Shown piece after piece: positions 26,120 to 30,277 of a stretch of 30,277 bases of DNA; position 1 is the first letter of the stretch; each line of letters opens with the position of its first letter. Source of the stretch: SIG440 sp045647905 (GTDB taxonomy: Bacteria > Bacillota > Clostridia > Monoglobales > Monoglobaceae); the NCBI GenBank assembly GCA_045647905.1, contig JAZRMZ010000033.1, positions 1-30,277 of the forward strand, given 5' to 3'. A program made the position numbers and the translations under genes. Below the pieces are notes generated by a model. It had not been told where the DNA came from. It worked only from the letters and a program-made list of their open reading frames with translations, and did no database searches.

Positions 26120-27855
26120 AAGCCGATCACCTCCTGGGTCAAAACATAAATTATCTTTGCAGACTGTGCACGGGTTGCAAAGTCCGCAGGCATAAATGTG
26201 TTGTCTTCAAAACCGTTGATTATTCCTGCATCACGCATTGCCGCAACACTTTCCTTTGCATAATCCGCAATTTCATCATAATCCGCAAACCGCTCTGCAT
26301 CTTCTGCGGCTTCAACGGTTTTTCCGTTCATACCGTAAATTCTGTTTGCAATAACTGCAATATCCTGTCTTGTGATGTTTCTGCCGATACCAAAGTTCTT
26401 TTCGTCAACACCACGGATGATGCCGCTCTTCACGGCACTTGCTATATAGGGATAATACCATGCATTCTTGTCCGCATCAGCAAAATCCGCTGTGGCATCT
26501 TCGTCATACAAATCAAAGGCAAGAACAATCATCTTGACAAATTCTTCTCTTGTTACCCTTGCGTTGGGTCTGAAGTTTCCTGTTCCGTCACCGTTGACAA
26601 TCTTTCTTTCAACAAGGTATTCAACATATTCATTTGCCCATTCAGCCTGCGCCATATCCGCAAACACCTTGTTTTCAACCACAACCGTTTTTTCGTTGTC
26701 GGTGAATTCATATTCAACTTTGCCCGATGCGGAGCCGCCGCCAAAGCTGCTTCCGCCTCCACCACCGCCACCGCCGGTAGTCTGTTTCTTGTTCAACAGT
26801 TCTTCAATTCTTGCATCAAAGGCATTCTGCACATCTTCAACGGAATCAAATGCCATTCTTGACAAGGCTTTATAAACCTCTGTTTTGTCAACCTTCAGGA
26901 ACTTTCCGCCCAGATCAAGTTCAAAAACGTCATTATACTTTTCGATGATTTGGGGAATATCAGCTCTGCTTGACTCATTAAGCGCCGCAACAGCCGTTGC
27001 CCGACGGAGCAAATCCTTCATCACTTCAACGGGAGCTTTGTCATCCCCTTTATACTCTTCATCATCACGGATTTTCGCAAAAACTCTGACAACTTCGTCA
27101 GCAAACGCATCATAATCCTCGGTTATTCCCGACAACAACTCTTCTTTTTTGCTTTCAACAAGTTCCTTCAGAGCATCCTTTTCAACCGTTGCCATTCTTG
27201 CACATAAGACAGCAACTTCATACGCCTTTTGGATTTCCTCAATGGTTTCAAAAGTGTTGCTGTATGTATTCTTTCTTTCAAGAATAAAATATTTTGCAAT
27301 TTTTTCGTCCAGAGCTTCATAATCCACAGGAAGCTCAATATTCAGAACAACACCGTATTCGCCTTCGATAATTGAGTTTATTGTATTTTTTGTTGCACCG
27401 TTCACCGCACTTATTGCGTCGTTCACACTGTTCGCATCCGCAAGATAAATTTCTGCGCTTCTGGCTTCAATATCTGTGTCATTCCATTCGGGAGCACCAT
27501 ACAGATAGTCGGTTGCAACAATTCTGTACCAACCGGCTTCAATGCCGTCTCTCAAATTCAATGTTGCGGAATACTCACCATCCGTGGGCTTTATTTCTTT
27601 TATGGCGATAACAGCCTCCGAAACGTTATCGGGGGTTATGTCTTCAACAGTCACATCAGCCTTTATAACATATATTCCCATTGTTCCGCTGTATGGTTCA
27701 GCCGGTATTAACTGAATATTTATTTTTTCCACGTCACCGCTGCAGATAATCTGAATCGGATTTTGGTCATCGGCAACTTCGGTTGCAAAAGCTCCAACAA
27801 CGCCCGAAAAAACAAACATCAGACCTACAAACAAAGCAATTGATTTTTTTAACAA
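26116..27855 (-). CDS. S-layer protein with C-terminal SLH repeats
   Basis: A 579-residue secreted protein with a signal peptide (about 1-24, ending GAFA). An Ig-like domain (about 35-140) resembles the N-terminal part of the large protein at 7998-12044, both with a VSE motif and a later AG-[WE]-Y segment. A helical Lys/Glu-rich region (about 145-358) and a glycine-rich hinge (361-374) come next. Three C-terminal SLH repeats lie at about 398-443, 458-503 and 521-570 (VTREEFVKMI, ITRQDIAVIANRIYG, RAQSAKIIYVL). The start is TTG, supported by AAGGAGGGAT 4-5 nt upstream. It lies 14 bp after the permease gene and overlaps the next SLH gene by 4 bp. It is probably a wall-bound partner of that protein; the exact function is unknown. 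Confidence 0.8.
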   Translation of the reverse strand: MLKKSIALFVGLMFVFSGVVGAFATEVADDQNPIQIICSGDVEKINIQLIPAEPYSGTMGIYVIKADVTVEDITPDNVSEAVIAIKEIKPTDGEYSATLNLRDGIEAGWYRIVATDYLYGAPEWNDTDIEARSAEIYLADANSVNDAISAVNGATKNTINSIIEGEYGVVLNIELPVDYEALDEKIAKYFILERKNTYSNTFETIEEIQKAYEVAVLCARMATVEKDALKELVESKKEELLSGITEDYDAFADEVVRVFAKIRDDEEYKGDDKAPVEVMKDLLRRATAVAALNESSRADIPQIIEKYNDVFELDLGGKFLKVDKTEVYKALSRMAFDSVEDVQNAFDARIEELLNKKQTTGGGGGGGGSSFGGGSASGKVEYEFTDNEKTVVVENKVFADMAQAEWANEYVEYLVERKIVNGDGTGNFRPNARVTREEFVKMIVLAFDLYDEDATADFADADKNAWYYPYIASAVKSGIIRGVDEKNFGIGRNITRQDIAVIANRIYGMNGKTVEAAEDAERFADYDEIADYAKESVAAMRDAGIINGFEDNTFMPADFATRAQSAKIIYVLTQEVIGL

Positions 27856-27869
27856 TGTAATCCCTCCTT

Positions 27870-28772
27870 CTATCCTTTTATACCGCTCATATTCACACCG
27901 CCGATTATGTACTTCGAGAATATTGAATACAAAATCATGGGCGGCAATGTTGACAAAATAATGGTCAACATAATCTGATTATCCTGGAATGTTGTGCTGA
28001 CCGAGCTTGTTACCTGATAAATCATAACCGAAACGGGCTCATAGTCAGTATTTCCGAGAACAAGATAAGGCCACATAAAGTTACTCCAGGATGCGGTCAC
28101 GCTCATTATGCTCACAACTGCAATAAGGGGTTTTGAAAGGGGAAGAACAATTCTGAAGAATATTCCGAGATTTGAACATCCGTCAATTCTTGCCGCTTCA
28201 AAGTAATCACGGGGAATACCATTGAAAAAGTTTCTGAAAAGGAATATGTTAAACGCATTCGCCCCTGCCATAAGCCATATGGGCCAGAATGTTCCGATCA
28301 TATTTGTGTGGATAATCGGAGCATCAACAAAGGTCATATAAAGGGGAACCATACTGATACCGGGAAGCAACATTGTCCAAAATATCAATGTTTCAAGCAA
28401 AGCATATCCCTTGGGTCTGACCCTTGCAAGAACATATCCTGCAAGACCGTTTATTATTATGTCAAACAACCAGCAACCGATAATTATGTACACCGAATTA
28501 AAAATATATTTCTCAAAATGAATAGCATCCCATATTTCAACAATTCGATTTAAATCAATACTTTCAGGGAAGAAAGATGCAGGGACCTTATACATTTCTG
28601 CAGTTGACTTGAATCCTGACAAGAACACCCAAATAACAGGTACAATACAAGTCAATGCCATAACCGCCATGATTCCCACCATGACACCATAAAGCACCTT
28701 GTATTTTCCGGACTTAAAATCCATGAAATTAAGCAAGCCGCTTCCATTGTTAATCTTTTTCTTCTTTTTCAA
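27870..28772 (-). CDS. Sugar ABC transporter permease (LplC/UgpE type)
   Basis: A 300-residue inner-membrane subunit of a CUT1 carbohydrate importer, with about six hydrophobic segments. The EAA loop FEAARIDGCSNLGIFFRIVL (191-210) contacts the ATPase, and the C-terminus GGVNMSGIKG is typical of this subfamily. The start is TTG, 10 nt after AGGAG; an in-frame stop lies just upstream and no ATG fits. It pairs with the permease at 28786-29709, 13 bp upstream. No ATPase gene occurs in the window; CUT1 systems of this kind commonly use a shared ATPase encoded elsewhere. Confidence 0.93.
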   Translation of the reverse strand: MKKKKKINNGSGLLNFMDFKSGKYKVLYGVMVGIMAVMALTCIVPVIWVFLSGFKSTAEMYKVPASFFPESIDLNRIVEIWDAIHFEKYIFNSVYIIIGCWLFDIIINGLAGYVLARVRPKGYALLETLIFWTMLLPGISMVPLYMTFVDAPIIHTNMIGTFWPIWLMAGANAFNIFLFRNFFNGIPRDYFEAARIDGCSNLGIFFRIVLPLSKPLIAVVSIMSVTASWSNFMWPYLVLGNTDYEPVSVMIYQVTSSVSTTFQDNQIMLTIILSTLPPMILYSIFSKYIIGGVNMSGIKG

Positions 28773-28785
28773 GACAATTCAACTC

Positions 28786-29709
28786 CTAATCATTAATCTT
28801 TTTATCCAACTTGAAGTACACAAAAGTAAGTGACAAAAGAATCAAGAAGGTAATCACGCCGAGAGCCAGAGACTTATCCATCTGGCCGTATCTGAATGCA
28901 TAAAAATAATTGGTAAGTCCAAGGGACATGGATGCACCATTGGGGCCACCGCCCGTCATAATCAGCGGTTGCTCTGTTATCTGGAACACACCGATAATCT
29001 GCTTTATTGCAAGGAGCAGCATTATTCCTCGCATATGAGGCATAACAACAACCCACAGTCTTCTCCAGAAACCTGCACCGTCAATGCGTGCGGCTTCATA
29101 AAGGGACACATCAACACCCTGAAGTGAAGACAAATACAAAATCATTGTGTTACCAAATGAATTCCATGTCATCGCAATAATAATAAGCGGAATTGTCATT
29201 GTTTTGTCCGAAAGCCACGTCATTGGACTTCCGCCAACCCAAGAAAGAATCATATTCAGAAGCCCACCGCTTCCTTCGCCATATATGTAACGCCAGATGA
29301 GACAGGTCACAATTGCAGGCATAACAACCGGCAAATACAAAGTAAATTTATAAAAGCCCTTGAAATGTCTCTTTTCATTCAGAATCACCGCCGCAACAAA
29401 TGGCAACGGCAAACCAATCAAAAGTGACCATAACACATACTTCACCGTATTCAGCAAAGTGCTCAAAAAATTACTGTCGGTAAGCACATCAACATAATTT
29501 TTAAAGGCAACAAATTCGGTGGGTGTCGTTCCTCTCAAGTCATAAAAAGAATACATAATTCCAATTACAATCGGTCGCCATACTAAAAAGACAAAAAGGA
29601 TTACCGACGGAATAACCAACGCCCATCCCGAACATAGTTTTTTAGTTTTTGCCAAACTGATTCCGCTCTTTTTGACCGAACCAACGTTTGATATTTTCGA
29701 ATGCTTCAT
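28786..29709 (-). CDS. Sugar ABC transporter permease (LplB/UgpA type)
   Basis: A 307-residue CUT1 permease with about six membrane segments. The EAA loop (YEAARIDGAGFWRRLWVVV, 204-222, with E205, G211 and downstream P224) and the segment MTGGGPNGAS (251-260) are typical of the family. It is the first gene of the operon, behind a promoter that carries the shared 38-bp element. The ribosome site AGGAGG lies 14 nt before ATG, a rather long spacing, but no better in-frame start is present. Together with the next permease and the lipoprotein at 18157-19560 it should import an oligosaccharide. Confidence 0.93.
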   Translation of the reverse strand: MKHSKISNVGSVKKSGISLAKTKKLCSGWALVIPSVILFVFLVWRPIVIGIMYSFYDLRGTTPTEFVAFKNYVDVLTDSNFLSTLLNTVKYVLWSLLIGLPLPFVAAVILNEKRHFKGFYKFTLYLPVVMPAIVTCLIWRYIYGEGSGGLLNMILSWVGGSPMTWLSDKTMTIPLIIIAMTWNSFGNTMILYLSSLQGVDVSLYEAARIDGAGFWRRLWVVVMPHMRGIMLLLAIKQIIGVFQITEQPLIMTGGGPNGASMSLGLTNYFYAFRYGQMDKSLALGVITFLILLSLTFVYFKLDKKIND

Positions 29710-29770
29710 ATGTTTTCTATAAACCTCCTGCTGTTTTTTATTTGCTCTTAATCAACATTGCGTCGTTATA

Positions 29771-29799
29771 AGTATATCCGCCAACTCCCCGTTTCGCAA
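29771..29799 (-). promoter_or_regulatory. Promoter of the permease/SLH operon
   Basis: Minus-strand -35 TTGCGA (29794-29799), 17-bp spacer and -10 TATACT (29771-29776). The predicted start is near 29764, giving a leader of about 55 nt. The -35 overlaps the end of the shared 38-bp element, matching the arrangement in front of the binding-protein gene. Confidence 0.7.
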
Positions 29800-29834
29800 G
29801 AGTTTTTTTTTTACTTTGTATCAGTATTTTACCA
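29797..29834 (-). promoter_or_regulatory. Shared 38-bp operator element, copy A
   Basis: Minus-strand order: TGGTAAAATA, C, TGATACAA, A, GT, A10, CTCTTG. It differs from copy B (19673-19710) at only 4 of 38 positions while the flanks are unrelated, so function rather than recent duplication probably explains the match. The A-tract directly upstream of the -35 may also act as an UP-type or bent DNA element. Confidence 0.7.
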
Positions 29835-30020
29835 TATCTGCAAATAAACAACTGCCTTAACAACGCCGATTTCGCGCCCACAGCCCCACAACTGCGCACA
29901 ATCCGCAAACCATCCCATTGTTTATCCATCTGCATTTCGGCAACGCCGAAAATATCGCAGGGACAATCTGATTTATATTTTTAAATAATAGGAATGCAGC
30001 TGACGATTGCAATTTGGTAC

Positions 30021-30063
30021 AAAATAAGCATAGTTTGTATAATTTACATGCTGTGCTTATTTT
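30021..30063. other. Hairpin upstream of the operon promoter
   Basis: AAAATAAGCA (30021-30030) and TGCTTATTTT (30054-30063) form a 10-bp perfect stem. It extends inwards through TAG/CTG and TGTA/TACA to a short AT loop. The rest of the non-coding stretch 29835-30277 holds a smaller hairpin (TTTCGGC/GCCGAAA, 29935-29951), the promoter and terminator listed next, and no credible gene. The stem could end a short transcript from the promoter at 30108-30135. Confidence 0.45.
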
Positions 30064-30107
30064 AGTTATAATAAGAAGGTAATGATAATTTGATTATTGT
30101 CACTTCA

Positions 30108-30135
30108 ATTGTACGTTCACGTGATAAAAAGTCAA
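30108..30135 (-). promoter_or_regulatory. Putative second upstream promoter
   Basis: Minus-strand -35 TTGACT (30130-30135), 16-bp spacer and -10 TACAAT (30108-30113). It points toward the permease operon, about 400 bp away. With the hairpin at 30021-30063 between them, it could drive either a long leader or a short untranslated RNA of about 80 nt. Confidence 0.4.
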
Positions 30136-30187
30136 TTTATAAATTAGGACTATTCCTTCAAATTTACATCTTAAGTCAATCCTTCCT

Positions 30188-30240
30188 TAAACAAACAAAT
30201 GCGCCACATAGCAAGTCAAGCCTTGCTATATGACGCATTT
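30188..30240 (-). terminator. Terminator of an off-window upstream gene
   Basis: Arms 30197-30215 and 30222-30240 form a 19-bp stem around a 6-nt loop. On the minus strand the two non-Watson-Crick positions become G-U pairs, so the stem is complete in minus-strand RNA. It is followed there by TTTGTTTGTTT. On the plus strand the same positions are C-A mismatches and no T-run follows, so it should act on minus-strand transcripts entering from the right. Confidence 0.75.
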
Positions 30241-30277
30241 ACTATATACACGTTTCCGTGAAATTGGTTGGTGGAGG

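Noticed and set aside
29738..29935. Minus-strand 65-codon ORF ahead of the first permease
   Set aside because: It runs through the operator and promoter, has no ribosome site and no familiar composition.
30043..30072. Plus-strand promoter (TTTACA, 18 bp, TATAAT)
   Set aside because: It overlaps the hairpin at 30021-30063 and no plus-strand gene follows within the window.

Overview
The window is a carbohydrate-utilisation locus of a Gram-positive anaerobe. It probably comes from a member of Clostridia (Bacillota). The evidence is secreted proteins with S-layer homology (SLH) repeats, a two-membrane-segment AraC-type regulator, a CUT1-type sugar ABC importer without its own ATPase, strong AGGAGG-type ribosome sites and several TTG starts. 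The clade assignment is inference; no rRNA or marker gene is present. All fourteen credible genes lie on the minus strand, so transcription runs from high to low coordinates.

Layout in transcription order: 30277-29710 is non-coding. It holds a likely terminator of an off-window upstream gene, a promoter-like site, hairpins and the operon promoter. Next come two ABC permeases (29709-27870), a translationally coupled pair of secreted SLH proteins (27855-23483), a beta-propeller glycosidase-like enzyme (23464-22019) and the membrane-bound AraC-type regulator (21976-19733). A second promoter follows, then the sugar-binding lipoprotein (19560-18157), a secreted protein with three tandem carbohydrate-binding-like repeats (18145-16034), and two very large secreted paralogues with a clan GH-A-like barrel, one with SLH repeats and one without (15893-7998). 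The last genes are a GH38 alpha-mannosidase (7942-5474), a D-lyxose/mannose isomerase (5443-4733), a second beta-propeller enzyme (4551-3097) and a GH106-like glycosidase (3066-349). A terminator and a structured repeat close the unit.

Proposed working (inference): the SLH-anchored and free GH-A-like proteins act on a glycan outside the cell, assisted by the three-repeat binding protein. The lipoprotein and two permeases import oligosaccharides, probably powered by a shared ATPase encoded elsewhere. Cytoplasmic enzymes without signal peptides (GH38, GH106-like, two propellers) take the oligosaccharides apart. The lyxose-isomerase-family enzyme could turn released mannose into fructose. The substrate is therefore probably a mannose-containing glycan, possibly also with rhamnose or another deoxy sugar.

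The most notable non-coding finding is a 38-bp element, 34/38 identical, in front of both transporter transcription units. In each case it overlaps the -35 box of a promoter with a 17-bp spacer, which is where an AraC-family activator would bind. Two compact structural repeats also stand out: a cluster of five separate hairpins at the end of the isomerase gene, and a three-way-junction-like repeat downstream of the last gene.
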